A stretch of DNA of 64,000 nucleotides from Paralteromonas sediminis (GTDB lineage Bacteria; Pseudomonadota; Gammaproteobacteria; Enterobacterales; Alteromonadaceae), in contig NZ_RPOK01000001.1 of NCBI RefSeq assembly GCF_003820355.1, positions 894,847 to 958,846 on the forward strand. Reading direction: 5' to 3'. The position numbers were made by a program, and so were the translations under genes. The notes under the pieces are model-generated. The model was not told where the DNA came from and ran no database searches. It was given only the letters and a program-made list of their open reading frames with translations. The stretch's first letter is position 1. The number at the start of each line of letters is the position of its first letter. This document shows positions 8,042 to 17,548 of this stretch, in pieces.

Positions 8042-8103
8042 AGACATTACTTAAAATTGGTCGACAATAGTGCCTAGTTAGAGCAACCAGCAACAGGCGT
8101 GAA

Positions 8104-9285
8104 ATGAGCGGTATATTAAGTAATTGGGACGATATCTTATTGTTGAACGAGCAGCTGTCGGAAGACGAGCGAATGATAAAAAACGTGGCGCATGATTTTT
8201 GTCAACACGTTTTACAGCCCGGCATTTTGATGGCGAATCGCAATGAACATTTTGACCCAAACATCATGCGACAGTTTGGTGAAGTTGGCCTGCTTGGGGC
8301 GACAATCAAGGGTTATGGTTGCCCTGGCGTGAATTATGTCAGTTACGGCCTTGTTGCGCGCGAAGTGGAACGTGTGGATTCAGGTTACCGCAGTGCAATG
8401 AGCGTGCAATCTTCACTGGTCATGCACCCGATTGCGACGTTTGGTTCAGTGGCCCAAAAGGAAAAGTACCTGCCTAAACTCGCCACAGGCGAATATATAG
8501 GCTGTTTTGGACTGACTGAACCTGATGCCGGCTCAGACCCCGCCAGTATGCGTACTTCTGCCAAGAAGGTTGCAGGTGGTTACCGCCTAACGGGTTCAAA
8601 GATGTGGATCACCAATTCACCCATTGCTGATGTGTTTGTTGTTTGGGCAAAGAATGAAGCCGAAGGCAATAAGATTTGTGGTTTTGTACTTGAAAAGGGC
8701 ATGCAAGGATTAAGCGCGCCTAAGATTGAGGGCAAGCTTTCACTTAAAGCGTCCATCACGGGTGAAATTGTGATGGACAATGTGTTTGTTCCCGAAGAAA
8801 ACATGTTCCCTGAGGTACGAGGTTTAAAAGGCCCCTTTAGCTGTCTAAATGTGGCCAGATACGGTATTTCCTGGGGGGCGATGGGCGCCGCCGAGTTTTG
8901 TTGGCATGCGGCCAGACAATATGGTTTAGACCGACATCAGTTTGCGCGACCACTGGCGCAAACGCAGCTTTTTCAGACTAAGCTTGCCAATATGCAAACT
9001 GAGATAGCGCTCGGCTTACAGGCATCGCTGCGCGTGGGTCAGATTATTGACTCCGGAGAGTGGGACCCCACGATGATCTCTTTGGTTAAGCGCAATAACT
9101 GTGGAAAGGCCTTAGATATAGCCCGTCAGTCACGGGACATGCATGGCGGCAATGGCATCGCCGACGAATTCCATATTATGCGCCACATGATCAATTTGGA
9201 GACAGTGAATACCTACGAGGGTACCTTTGATGTTCATGGCCTCATTTTAGGACGGGCTCAAACCGGCCTTCAGGCATTTTTCTGA
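8104..9285 (+). CDS. gcdH: Glutaryl-CoA dehydrogenase
   Basis: A flavin-dependent acyl-CoA dehydrogenase of full length (393 aa) that oxidises and decarboxylates glutaryl-CoA to crotonyl-CoA in lysine and tryptophan breakdown. Family signs are strong. [19 protein letters not shown] and [14 protein letters not shown] (the FAD/substrate loop) are typical of GcdH rather than of other acyl-CoA dehydrogenases, as is [16 protein letters not shown]. The C-terminus has [17 protein letters not shown], and the catalytic base Glu lies in [17 protein letters not shown]. The ATG follows CAGGCGTGAA, a modest ribosome site. It stands alone, with no electron-transfer or lysine-degradation partner in the window. 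Its 3' end overlaps the convergent MFS gene by 16 bp. Confidence 0.92.
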   Translation: MSGILSNWDDILLLNEQLSEDERMIKNVAHDFCQHVLQPGILMANRNEHFDPNIMRQFGEVGLLGATIKGYGCPGVNYVSYGLVAREVERVDSGYRSAMSVQSSLVMHPIATFGSVAQKEKYLPKLATGEYIGCFGLTEPDAGSDPASMRTSAKKVAGGYRLTGSKMWITNSPIADVFVVWAKNEAEGNKICGFVLEKGMQGLSAPKIEGKLSLKASITGEIVMDNVFVPEENMFPEVRGLKGPFSCLNVARYGISWGAMGAAEFCWHAARQYGLDRHQFARPLAQTQLFQTKLANMQTEIALGLQASLRVGQIIDSGEWDPTMISLVKRNNCGKALDIARQSRDMHGGNGIADEFHIMRHMINLETVNTYEGTFDVHGLILGRAQTGLQAFF

Positions 9286-10463
9286 TATATTACCCGTCGC
9301 TCTGAAAACTGCCAGTAAGCAATAAATAAACAGACTGCCAGCAAAAAAGGTACGTTCACCCACAACAGCGTCTGCCAGCCGGCGCTGTTGATCACCCAGC
9401 CGGCTGACAAAGAGGCAATGCCCTGCGACGTGTAAATAGCAAAATCGTTGACACCCTGTACCCTGAACTTTTCTGACTCGTTATAGCTTTTGGGCAAAAT
9501 GCTGGTGGCTGTGATAAACATAAAGTTCCAACCAATGCCCAGTAATACCAATGCGCCCCAATAATGTATATAGGCCTGATCCACTAAGCCTATACCTATG
9601 CAGACGGTATAAGTGAAAATGCCTGCCAATAGCAGCTTTACAGCGCCATACCGGCGGATCAGTAGGCCGGTAAACAGCGAAGGCAAGTACATGGCAATAA
9701 CGTGCGACTGAATAACCCACTTGGTGTCCTGCACACTGAAGGCGTGGTGGACATGCATACTGATGGGCGTAGCCGTCATAATAAAGCTCATAACAGCGAA
9801 CCCCACTGCCGCAGCACTCAATGACGCCATAAAGAGAGGTTGCTTTATGATTTGCAACAAGGGCCGAACGGGTAATTCAACCTGCTTTTGATGGTGAGAA
9901 AATGGACGAAACTTAAGCAAGGGAAGCAGGGCCACCACATAACAAACCGACAACAGTAAAAAAGCCCCAGCGTATTCCGCTGCTAGCAATTCTTTTCCCC
10001 AAAAGCCTATTTCAGGGCCAATAAATGCCGCACCTAAACCTGCCATGAGCAAAGTGGAAACAGCTTGCCCGGCCTTGTCTTCACTCACCGATTCCATGGC
10101 CGCAAACCTGAATTGACCACTGGCAACCAAAGGGATGCCGTACAACAAAATACCCACACAAAAAAGCCAAAAGCTATCTAGGTAAATTGTCACCATCACG
10201 AACAGGCTGTTTAGGGCACCAAAGCTGATCGCCAGAATAAAGCCTTTTTGTCGCCCAATTTTCTCGAATACGCGCACGACCGGTAGCGCAAAAGTCGCGA
10301 CGCCGCCAATCATGAAAGCGACAGGAAAAGTGGCAAAAGCCGGGTTAGGAGACAACGCCATGCCGACAAAGCTACCCACAAATACGACCATCGAGCCGGT
10401 AGCGGCAATAAAAACCTGGGCCAAAGTGAGCAGCCAGACATTGGCATGTAATTGTTTAAACAT
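9270..10463 (-). CDS. Major facilitator superfamily transporter
   Basis: About 397 aa with a dozen predicted hydrophobic helices and the MFS loop pattern between helices 2 and 3 ([15 protein letters not shown], resembling the RxGRR motif). The first helix reads [24 protein letters not shown]. The second half begins after a basic central loop ([15 protein letters not shown]). The substrate cannot be deduced. The longest frame opens at a TTG at 10502 with no ribosome site. I use the ATG at 10463, just before the first helix, though its own ribosome site is weak. It is the last of three minus-strand genes (TonB receptor, ATP-grasp enzyme, transporter) and might export or import the product of that set. 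The last 16 bp overlap gcdH tail to tail. Confidence 0.85.
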   Translation of the reverse strand: MFKQLHANVWLLTLAQVFIAATGSMVVFVGSFVGMALSPNPAFATFPVAFMIGGVATFALPVVRVFEKIGRQKGFILAISFGALNSLFVMVTIYLDSFWLFCVGILLYGIPLVASGQFRFAAMESVSEDKAGQAVSTLLMAGLGAAFIGPEIGFWGKELLAAEYAGAFLLLSVCYVVALLPLLKFRPFSHHQKQVELPVRPLLQIIKQPLFMASLSAAAVGFAVMSFIMTATPISMHVHHAFSVQDTKWVIQSHVIAMYLPSLFTGLLIRRYGAVKLLLAGIFTYTVCIGIGLVDQAYIHYWGALVLLGIGWNFMFITATSILPKSYNESEKFRVQGVNDFAIYTSQGIASLSAGWVINSAGWQTLLWVNVPFLLAVCLFIAYWQFSERRVIYQKNA

Positions 10464-10569
10464 AGTGGTAATGGGTATGTGACAAAAAAGTAACTGCTGC
10501 AATAAAACAGGATTTCCGTGTCGTTGTCAGTAAAAACCTAAACAGAGTCAAAATAGGCGAGGGACTTGA

Positions 10570-11433
10570 TTAAGAGTATTTGTGACAGAAAACATCGACA
10601 AATCGCTGTGCAGAGTGCTTATCCATATTAAAGTACAGAGAAGGCTCAATCAGTTCGACTTCCATGACACACCACTCATTGCCCGAGGTTATCAAGTCAA
10701 CGCGGGCGTACAGTGTTTTTGCTGGGAGCGCAGCAAGTGTTTTCTCTGCAACACGCTGCATCTCTTCAGTCGGTATGATCGCTGTGAGCTGTCCGCCATG
10801 TTCTTCCTGTACTCTGAAATCATCTGCTTTTGGCGTTTTCAAAATGGCATGGCTGTAGGTATCACCGAAGTAAAACAAGGATATTTCACCGGGTGAAAGC
10901 ACAGCCGGTAAAAAGGGTTGTAACATCAGTGCTCTGTCGTGAAAAACATCAGCCAGTAAAGTCTCATAGGACTCTGCTTGCTGAGCTGTGATCCTAAACG
11001 TATCGTCAGCATTGGCACTGATGGTGGGTTTGGCAATCAGCGTATCGCAATTAAAGTGTGCAAAGGCTTCTTTCAAGCAGCCCGTTTCATAGGCGGGTTT
11101 CCATAATGTAGGCACAATCGGCACGCCATCACTGGCTAAGTCTTTAAGATAGTTTTTATCAATATTCCACAACATTAAAGAGAGCGGGTTCTCCAGCGCG
11201 GCTGACGAGGCCTCAATTTTCTCTAGGCACCGAACAAAGCGGTCGCAGTCCTGCTGATAATCCCAGGTACTCCTTACAATGACTACGTCAAAAGCGTCCC
11301 AGTTCACCTGCTCATCCCGCCATGATACGTGATGGGTTTGCCAGCCTTTCTTTAAAAATGGACTGTCTAGCATAGTGTCATAGGCAAAAAAGTCTTCTAG
11401 GCTGTCCATGGTTAAAATGGCGACGTGACGCAT
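10570..11433 (-). CDS. DcsG-like ATP-grasp ligase
   Basis: A 287-aa ATP-grasp protein of the type that includes DcsG, the ring-closing enzyme of D-cycloserine synthesis, and many uncharacterised relatives. Supporting stretches are VIVRSTWDYQQD, ENPLSLMLWNIDKNYLKDL, GVPIVPTLWKPAYE, the ATP-binding lysine region DTLIAKPTISANADD, and the C-terminal metal-binding strand CVMEVELIEPSLYF (Glu residues binding Mg2+, as in RimK and glutathione synthetase). It should join an amine to a carboxylate using ATP, but the substrate is unknown. The ATG at 11433 has GGAG 6 nt upstream. An in-frame GTG at 11475 would overlap the receptor gene and has no such site. It lies 35 nt after the TonB receptor gene, so the two are probably co-transcribed. 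Confidence 0.78.
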   Translation of the reverse strand: MRHVAILTMDSLEDFFAYDTMLDSPFLKKGWQTHHVSWRDEQVNWDAFDVVIVRSTWDYQQDCDRFVRCLEKIEASSAALENPLSLMLWNIDKNYLKDLASDGVPIVPTLWKPAYETGCLKEAFAHFNCDTLIAKPTISANADDTFRITAQQAESYETLLADVFHDRALMLQPFLPAVLSPGEISLFYFGDTYSHAILKTPKADDFRVQEEHGGQLTAIIPTEEMQRVAEKTLAALPAKTLYARVDLITSGNEWCVMEVELIEPSLYFNMDKHSAQRFVDVFCHKYS

Positions 11434-11468
11434 GGTATCTCCGCAATTATCTGTCAATGAATGCTGGG

Positions 11469-13538
11469 TCACCAATCATACGCGAAGCCAATGAAAAATG
11501 TGCGCGGTTTTCCAGGGAAATAGCGGTCACCTGAGAAGCCGGTAAAGTCAGCTCTTTCGGCATAGGCTTCATTGGTCAGGTTGATGACCCTCGCAGACAC
11601 TTGAATGTGCGATGACAGGCGCCACAGCGCGCGTAAGTTTAGCAGGTCATGTCCCTGATATTCATTTACATTTTCTGGGTCGGTAAAATAGGCGCTCACA
11701 CTATGCCATTCTAGGGCAACCTGTGCTGATGCTGCGGGAAAATAGCTGAGTCTGATATTGGCAAGATTGCGTGGAGCTGTGTCAATATCATTGCCGTTGA
11801 TATTGACACTATTGATCACGCGATCGTATTCATAAGTATGCTGACCGTGGGTATAGGCAATTGCAGCCTGCCATTGCTCAGCGAATCGCCATTGCGCCTC
11901 AACTTCCAACCCTTTGTGTTGTGTTTTACCGTCACTGACATTAAAAAAGTCGCTGTCTCTAAAAATGACGTTGTCTTTATCCATAATATAAAGCGCGGCG
12001 ACAAATGAAGCCTGCTTGTAGTGACCTTTTAAGCCAATTTCCCTACTCAGTGCATCGACGGCTTCCAAGTCAGTAATTTGTTGTCCCCGTTGCAATCGAT
12101 AAAGCTCGGTTGCTTGAGGTGCGCGATAGCCGCGGGCGATATTTGAAAATAGCGTTAAGTTTTCATTCACGGTATAGGTTACACCGACACTGGGAGACAG
12201 GTTGTTGAACTGGTTTTTACCGCTTTCTGGACGGTTGTATCGACAGCCCCCAAATCCACATTCAGAACCATCTTCACGGGTTCTGCCGCTTACCATATTA
12301 TTGGTATAGTCGTATGCCATGCGTTCATAGCGCGCCCCAATATTGACTAGCCAGTCGCTTTTTTGCCATTGCAAATTGATAAAGGGCGCAACCTGTGTCG
12401 CTTTTACCTCGTAATCGTAATGCAGGCCTTGAGGAACCGTTTCTACTAAAAATGGCGACCCTTGAGTTGGTCTGGGCTGAGACTGAATTAATTCACCTTT
12501 TGCGTATTCTGCATCTAGACCTACGCTAAAACGAACCGGTTTGCCGGACACTGAATGCCAGACTGTCTGTAAGCCAGCACTGCGTTGTGCATTTTCTTCC
12601 AGCGGTTGCCCCGGTAGAAAATGCTGCAGAAAGTCCATGCTTTGGTCACGCAAGTAGGGGGTAACAATCACCTGTGAGCCATCTGACAGCGCGAAAGTAT
12701 TGCGTGACCACAACCGCCACGCCCGATTTTTTCGAAAGGCTTCCGGGTTAGCATTAGACTGCGCGATATCTGCATCTTTATACGCTTCAAAACCGGTAAT
12801 AAATCCTGCGGTATCCTGATCGAGATTGGTATAAGCCAGACCTGTCATGCTTTCCCAGTTATTGCCCTGTAAGCGATAGCGAACAGACACTTTTTCCTGT
12901 GCCACACTCTCATCGTCTCTATAACCACTGTCGCGGGTAACACTGGTTGCCATGCCGATCCCCGAATCCCCCCAGTCTTGTCCAGCTTGTAGTGCATAGC
13001 GCTGATAGCCAAAAGAGCCTAATTCAGCTCGAGCAAATCCGTCGCCTCGCGTGGTATCTGGGGTGATAACGTTTATCACGCCGTGAATCGCATTAGCGCC
13101 GTAAAACACAGAGCCCGGTCCCTTGAGGACTTCAATACGACGGGCAACCTCACTGTGTGCTTCAAACAGCTCATTGATATTACAAAAACCGGCAGCGCGG
13201 AGAGGAATGCCGTCTTCGGTTGTGAGTAATTCTCCGCATGCCCCCGCGCCTGTAAATACAGGCGAGCGCAAAGCGGGGAGGTATTCCTGACCATTGCCTC
13301 TGTGAATATTAATGCCGGCGATCTGCGCCAGGCTCTCCTGAATGTGGGTATGTGCATTCAGTGTTAGCCTAGATTCAGAGACATCACTGACCACAAGAGG
13401 CAAATTACGTTCTACTGTGTCGACACGCGTTGCTGTGGTAACAATGCGCTCAATGTCCGGCTCAGAGGCCTGGAGCAAGGGTGAGGGAACAGAGAGAAGC
13501 AAAACACTAGCACAAGAAAATAGGCGAGAAACAGACAA
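11469..13538 (-). CDS. TonB-dependent outer membrane receptor
   Basis: A complete receptor of 689 aa: signal peptide (about residues 1-24), TonB box-like segment ERIVTTATR, plug domain (about 45-160) with RRIEVLKGPGSVFYGANAIHGVINVIT, and a 22-strand-type beta barrel ending in the aromatic residue W (FFIGFAYDW). The plug contains a pair of cysteines (GACGELLTTEDGIPLRAAGFC) and the barrel another pair (SECGFGGCRY), probably disulfides in extracellular loops. The start is a TTG preceded by AGGAG at 7 nt, which settles it despite the rare codon. It imports a scarce ligand using the proton-motive force. The ligand is unknown, and I see no convincing Fur box in the 260 bp upstream. Confidence 0.9.
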   Translation of the reverse strand: MSVSRLFSCASVLLLSVPSPLLQASEPDIERIVTTATRVDTVERNLPLVVSDVSESRLTLNAHTHIQESLAQIAGINIHRGNGQEYLPALRSPVFTGAGACGELLTTEDGIPLRAAGFCNINELFEAHSEVARRIEVLKGPGSVFYGANAIHGVINVITPDTTRGDGFARAELGSFGYQRYALQAGQDWGDSGIGMATSVTRDSGYRDDESVAQEKVSVRYRLQGNNWESMTGLAYTNLDQDTAGFITGFEAYKDADIAQSNANPEAFRKNRAWRLWSRNTFALSDGSQVIVTPYLRDQSMDFLQHFLPGQPLEENAQRSAGLQTVWHSVSGKPVRFSVGLDAEYAKGELIQSQPRPTQGSPFLVETVPQGLHYDYEVKATQVAPFINLQWQKSDWLVNIGARYERMAYDYTNNMVSGRTREDGSECGFGGCRYNRPESGKNQFNNLSPSVGVTYTVNENLTLFSNIARGYRAPQATELYRLQRGQQITDLEAVDALSREIGLKGHYKQASFVAALYIMDKDNVIFRDSDFFNVSDGKTQHKGLEVEAQWRFAEQWQAAIAYTHGQHTYEYDRVINSVNINGNDIDTAPRNLANIRLSYFPAASAQVALEWHSVSAYFTDPENVNEYQGHDLLNLRALWRLSSHIQVSARVINLTNEAYAERADFTGFSGDRYFPGKPRTFFIGFAYDW

Positions 13539-13746
13539 AAATAGGCTCCTGTGAAAACTTAAGCTGGCTTAAAAACGCTATACTAGCACCGACAGATCAC
13601 TGCATGCCTCAGAATTAATCTTAAGTGCTGTAACTTATGAGACTGATTGCATGACAAAACTATTCATTGCATCGGGTATCCGATTTGCTATATCTTCTCG
13701 GGTATCAAAATCCTCAGTGTTAGCCTGCCGACACTGCATCACAACA

Positions 13747-13775
13747 TTGACGCTATTGCAGAGTAGGGCGATAAT
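13747..13775 (+). promoter_or_regulatory. Sigma-70 promoter of the hsbA-hsbR-che operon
   Basis: TTGACG (13747-13752) and GATAAT (13770-13775) are separated by 17 bp, each matching 5 of 6 consensus bases. Transcription would begin near 13782, giving a leader of about 24 nt before the STAS ATG. No other promoter of this quality is visible before the next eight genes, which are spaced 12 nt or less or overlap. Confidence 0.65.
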
Positions 13776-13805
13776 TCGTCAAAGCAATAGTTAAGGGACC
13801 GCGTA

Positions 13806-14081
13806 ATGACCACAATCGTTTTGCCATCAAAGTTTGATTTTAGCTACCACAAGAACTTTACCGATCAATATGCTAGCGCGCTAGCAGATGGTTCTGAGTC
13901 TGCAATCGTGCTAGATTTTAGCTCGGTAGAGTACATTGACAGTGCAGCCTTAGGCATGATGGTTTTGCTTAAGAAAAAAGCGGAAGCGGAAAATAGAACT
14001 GTTGTCATAGAAAATGCGTCCGGTGCTGCATTAGATGTGCTCAACATTGCCAATTTTAAAAATTTATTTGAAATCAAATAG
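13806..14081 (+). CDS. STAS-domain anti-sigma-factor antagonist (HsbA-like)
   Basis: A single STAS domain (91 aa) with the phospho-site motif EYIDSAALGMMVLLKKK; the Ser after Asp is the one modified in partner switching. Its neighbours tell its job: the next gene, 11 nt downstream, encodes a PP2C phosphatase fused to a kinase-type ATPase domain, and a chemosensory operon follows. The same trio of STAS, phosphatase/kinase and chemotaxis genes surrounds hsbA and hsbR of Pseudomonas aeruginosa. There HsbA switches between binding the anti-sigma factor FlgM and a diguanylate cyclase. ATG 13806 follows TTAAGGGACC. It is distinct in sequence from the STAS protein at 4305-4646. Confidence 0.82.
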   Translation: MTTIVLPSKFDFSYHKNFTDQYASALADGSESAIVLDFSSVEYIDSAALGMMVLLKKKAEAENRTVVIENASGAALDVLNIANFKNLFEIK

Positions 14082-14092
14082 TCAGGGCCGCT

Positions 14093-15718
14093 ATGCCAGA
14101 TACAGCGATAGAATATGAGTTTGTAGACGAGGTAGACGCCTCTCATACAAATGAAATTCAAGCTGTTATTGCGTCGTTAAACACCGGAAACACTCAGTTA
14201 GCCCATGCGTCTATTTGTTTACTGCACGTGCAGGTTTTGTCCAGGAGCGCGCTGGCCAAACTACATCAGCGTTGTGCCGAGCATGTTGACAGTAAGTTGG
14301 TGTTACTGACACCAGATAATTCTCAGTCAAAGCTGGTTATGGCTTATGAATCAGGGATAGAAGAACACATTCTTTTGCCGGTGGATAAGCAATTGCTCAC
14401 CATCAAGCTACATAACCTCATTCGCGAACAAAACGCTCAATACTATCAGGCTGAAAAGAACCAGCAATTGGAGAGTATACTCACGCGCATACAGCAAGAA
14501 GAGAGTTTTGCGCAGCACGTGTACCAGGAAATTTCAGGTAATGCGATAAACGTTAACAAGGACTACTATTTCCTGCAGCGCTCCGCCGAGGGATTTTGTG
14601 GTGACTTTTTGTTTGATATTCGCAGTCCAACCGGGATTAGATACGTATTCTTGGCAGATGCAATGGGTCACGGTTTAGCAGCTGCGCTAAGTATGTTGCC
14701 CGTGATCAATGTAGTAAAAGCCATGGCGCATCGCAGTATGCCGATTTCCTCTATTGTTCACGAAGTTAACCGGCGCCTGAACTCTGAATTACCGGCTGAT
14801 CGGTTTGTGGCGCTGGCAGCGATAGAAGTGTCGCCTTTCTCAGAAAAAATTACCGTAATTAATGCAGGCTTGCCCTCTATTTTCGTGGCAGACAAAAATG
14901 GCGAACTGCAAGAGTGTGAATCGAAAAGCCTTCCATTGGGTATCGTGCAGGGCAACGAGTTTACCATCAAGCCAGATGTATTCTCATTACAAACCATGTC
15001 GTCTTTACTGATGTATACCGATGGCTTAATAGAGCAGGAAAATGCCCATGGCGAGAGTATTTCTAAACATGGTCTGAAAGAGGCTTTGCTCAATCTGACC
15101 GCCAACGAACAGCCTTGGGAAGGGATTGCTGAGCAGTTTAATAAGCATACCGGTGAGCAGGAACTATCAGACGACGTGACCTTATGTGCCATTGATTTTG
15201 ATGTGTTTGAGCTGGAGGTGCAGGCAGAACAAGCGGGCGATAAGCGTGAGGGTAATATCGCCTTTACATTAGAAATCAGCGGTGATTATCTCAATTCTGT
15301 TGATGCACCGGCTTTTGTTTCAAAGTTTCTTTATGCCGCTGGCCTTGAGGGTAAATTAGCCGGTAAAACCTTTACTGCCGTTGCAGAGCTGTACCAAAAT
15401 GGACTTGATCATGGTGTACTAGAATTAGATTCATCACTAAAAAACGATACAGATGGTTTTATTCAGTATCTGTCTGAGCGTGAGATTGCCTTAAGCACGC
15501 TTAGCAGTAACGATTGTGTTACGTTAAGCCTTTCTTACAGTGCATCGGGCGGTGTAGAAGCCTCTGTGTCTGATACGGGCAAAGGTTACGATACCAGCAA
15601 AATCGAACCTGACCAGTTTTCCATGTTTGGACGGGGCCTGGCGCTGGTAAAACAACTTAGCGAATCCTGCGTTACCAATAAAACGGGCAATGAAGTTAAG
15701 GTAGTTATTAAAGAATAA
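14093..15718 (+). CDS. SpoIIE-type PP2C phosphatase fused to HATPase kinase domain (HsbR-like)
   Basis: A 541-aa partner-switch regulator in three parts. Residues about 1-125 have the strand-helix pattern of a receiver, but the phospho-acceptor position reads ICLLHVQVLS, with His where Asp is expected. Residues about 150-380 are a PP2C/SpoIIE phosphatase: GFCGDFLFDI, LADAMGHGLAAALS, LMYTDGLIEQ and DDVTLCAIDF carry the metal-binding aspartates. The C-terminus (about 395-541) is an RsbW-like HATPase with N-box AVAELYQNGLDHG and G-box VSDTGKGYD. It should both dephosphorylate and phosphorylate the STAS protein encoded just before it. The next gene, cheA, begins 9 nt later, suggesting one transcript and functional coupling to the chemosensory array. 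Confidence 0.85.
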   Translation: MPDTAIEYEFVDEVDASHTNEIQAVIASLNTGNTQLAHASICLLHVQVLSRSALAKLHQRCAEHVDSKLVLLTPDNSQSKLVMAYESGIEEHILLPVDKQLLTIKLHNLIREQNAQYYQAEKNQQLESILTRIQQEESFAQHVYQEISGNAINVNKDYYFLQRSAEGFCGDFLFDIRSPTGIRYVFLADAMGHGLAAALSMLPVINVVKAMAHRSMPISSIVHEVNRRLNSELPADRFVALAAIEVSPFSEKITVINAGLPSIFVADKNGELQECESKSLPLGIVQGNEFTIKPDVFSLQTMSSLLMYTDGLIEQENAHGESISKHGLKEALLNLTANEQPWEGIAEQFNKHTGEQELSDDVTLCAIDFDVFELEVQAEQAGDKREGNIAFTLEISGDYLNSVDAPAFVSKFLYAAGLEGKLAGKTFTAVAELYQNGLDHGVLELDSSLKNDTDGFIQYLSEREIALSTLSSNDCVTLSLSYSASGGVEASVSDTGKGYDTSKIEPDQFSMFGRGLALVKQLSESCVTNKTGNEVKVVIKE

Positions 15719-15727
15719 GGGCTGTCT

Positions 15728-17548
15728 ATGTCGATGGAGATAGGGGAGTTTCATCAGGTATTTTTCGCGGAATGCGATGAGCACCTAGAAGATATGGAAC
15801 AAACCCTGTTGAATACGCCCATAGATGAGGTTACGCCCGATACCATCAATCGACTATTTCGCGCTGCGCACTCCATCAAAGGTGGCAGTGGAATGTTTGG
15901 TTTTACCGCTGTCACAGGTTTGACCCATGTGATGGAAACCCTGCTAGACAGTGCACGAAATGGCGAGATTGTAATGACCACTGCCATTGTCGATACATTA
16001 CTCTTAAGCTTGGACGAATTGCGGTTTGTAATTGGTAAATATCAAAACGGTGAGGCGGTAGAAAAGAGCATTGTGGCGGAAAATATCGCCGCAATAGAGG
16101 TGTACCTGCACACTGATACACCCAACCCAGACGCCATTTCCTTGTTCGAGCCTATTAGCGAGTCGGAAGACGACGATATACCTTTGTTCGGTCCGCTCGA
16201 TGGAGCGGCTGATGACGACATGCCTTTATTTGCGCCTATTGACACGCCCGAATCTGCATCTACGCCGGAACAGCCACAACCCAACCTCGAATCCTCTCCC
16301 AAGGTTGCCAAAAAGCTCAATAAAAAATCACAAAGCACGGCCCAGACCTCAACGATTCGGGTTGATACCACCAAGATAGATTCAGTGATGAATCAATTGG
16401 GAGAGTTGGTCATTACACAGTCAGTGTTACGTAATCTTGCCAATAAAACGTCCGGTAGCTTAGCGGTGGAATTTGAAGAGGCTCTGGATAATTTAAGCTT
16501 TCAATTACGCGAAATGCAGGAAAGTACATTGTCTATTCGCATGCTTCCCGTGAGCAATCTTTTTTCCCGTTTTGGGCGGCTGGTGAGAGATGCAGCGAGT
16601 AAGGCCAATAAGCAGGTTGCATTGGTTGTGGAAGGCACTGAAACCGAAATAGACAAAACCATGATTGAGCATCTTGCCGATCCCCTAACACATATAATCC
16701 GCAATGGGATTGACCACGGCATTGAGTCGCCAGAGGATAGAGTCTACAAGGGGAAAGAGGCACAGGGCACCCTATTGCTAAAAGCGTTTCAGCAAGGCAG
16801 TTCGGTCATCATTCAGCTCAAAGATGATGGCGCAGGCTTAAACCGTGAAAAAATCATCGAAAAAGCCCGGCAAAAGGGCATGGCAGTCTCTGCGGCCATG
16901 CCCGATGAATCGGTGTGGAAACTCATTTTTGAACCGGGCTTTTCAACCGCTGAGCAAGTCTCCGATCTGTCAGGCAGAGGTGTGGGCATGGATGTGGTGA
17001 AACGAAACGTTGAAGACTTAAATGGCACGATAGATATTCAGAGTGAATCTGAAAAAGGCACCACATTTACCCTTATATTACCGCTCACTTTAGCTATCCT
17101 TGATGGTATGAGTGTAAAAGTCGGTAAGCAGGTTTTTATTATTCCGCTGTTGAGTATCGTAGAGTCATTTCAGGTAGAAGCGCATCTTGTAAAGCGCGTT
17201 GGAAACCAGCCTGTGGTCCTACACCGGGATCATTACTGGCCCATATTATCTTTAGCAGCCTGTATGGGCATAGACTCACAGGAGCGCGATTTAAGCGACG
17301 GCATCATTGTATTACTGAACGCGTCTACTGCGCGGGTAGCGTTACTGGTTGATGATTTAGTAGGCGAGCAGCAAATCGTAGTTAAATCATTGAAAAAGCA
17401 TTTTCGAACGGTGCCTAATGTCTCCGCAGCAACCATTCTGGGTGATGGCAGCGTGTCACTTATTCTGGATGTAGAACAGCTTACCAAGCAGGTTTCATTA
17501 CCGCCAGAAATTCTAAAGGATGACGATGAGCAATCAGAACACGAATGA
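15728..17548 (+). CDS. cheA: Chemotaxis histidine kinase CheA
   Basis: A 606-aa CheA with domains in order: Hpt (residues 1-127; phospho-acceptor His48 in AAHSIKGGSGMFGF), a linker, the P3 dimerisation helices (about 205-270), the P4 ATPase (IRNGIDHGIE N-box; LKDDGAGL G1; GRGVGMDVVK G2) and the P5 CheW-like domain (about 450-590). No P2 domain of usual size is present. Instead, residues 138-171 hold three copies of a (S/P)LF-x-P(I/L) motif exactly 14 residues apart in an acidic setting. There is no receiver at the C-terminus. The ATG at 15728 is preceded by ATAAGGG. It phosphorylates response regulators on signal from the receptor. The cheW gene overlaps its 3' end. Confidence 0.95.
   Translation: MSMEIGEFHQVFFAECDEHLEDMEQTLLNTPIDEVTPDTINRLFRAAHSIKGGSGMFGFTAVTGLTHVMETLLDSARNGEIVMTTAIVDTLLLSLDELRFVIGKYQNGEAVEKSIVAENIAAIEVYLHTDTPNPDAISLFEPISESEDDDIPLFGPLDGAADDDMPLFAPIDTPESASTPEQPQPNLESSPKVAKKLNKKSQSTAQTSTIRVDTTKIDSVMNQLGELVITQSVLRNLANKTSGSLAVEFEEALDNLSFQLREMQESTLSIRMLPVSNLFSRFGRLVRDAASKANKQVALVVEGTETEIDKTMIEHLADPLTHIIRNGIDHGIESPEDRVYKGKEAQGTLLLKAFQQGSSVIIQLKDDGAGLNREKIIEKARQKGMAVSAAMPDESVWKLIFEPGFSTAEQVSDLSGRGVGMDVVKRNVEDLNGTIDIQSESEKGTTFTLILPLTLAILDGMSVKVGKQVFIIPLLSIVESFQVEAHLVKRVGNQPVVLHRDHYWPILSLAACMGIDSQERDLSDGIIVLLNASTARVALLVDDLVGEQQIVVKSLKKHFRTVPNVSAATILGDGSVSLILDVEQLTKQVSLPPEILKDDDEQSEHE

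Noticed and set aside
13539-13746. Fur box before the TonB receptor
   Set aside because: No match close to the GATAATGATAATCATTATC consensus was found on either strand, so iron control is not claimed.
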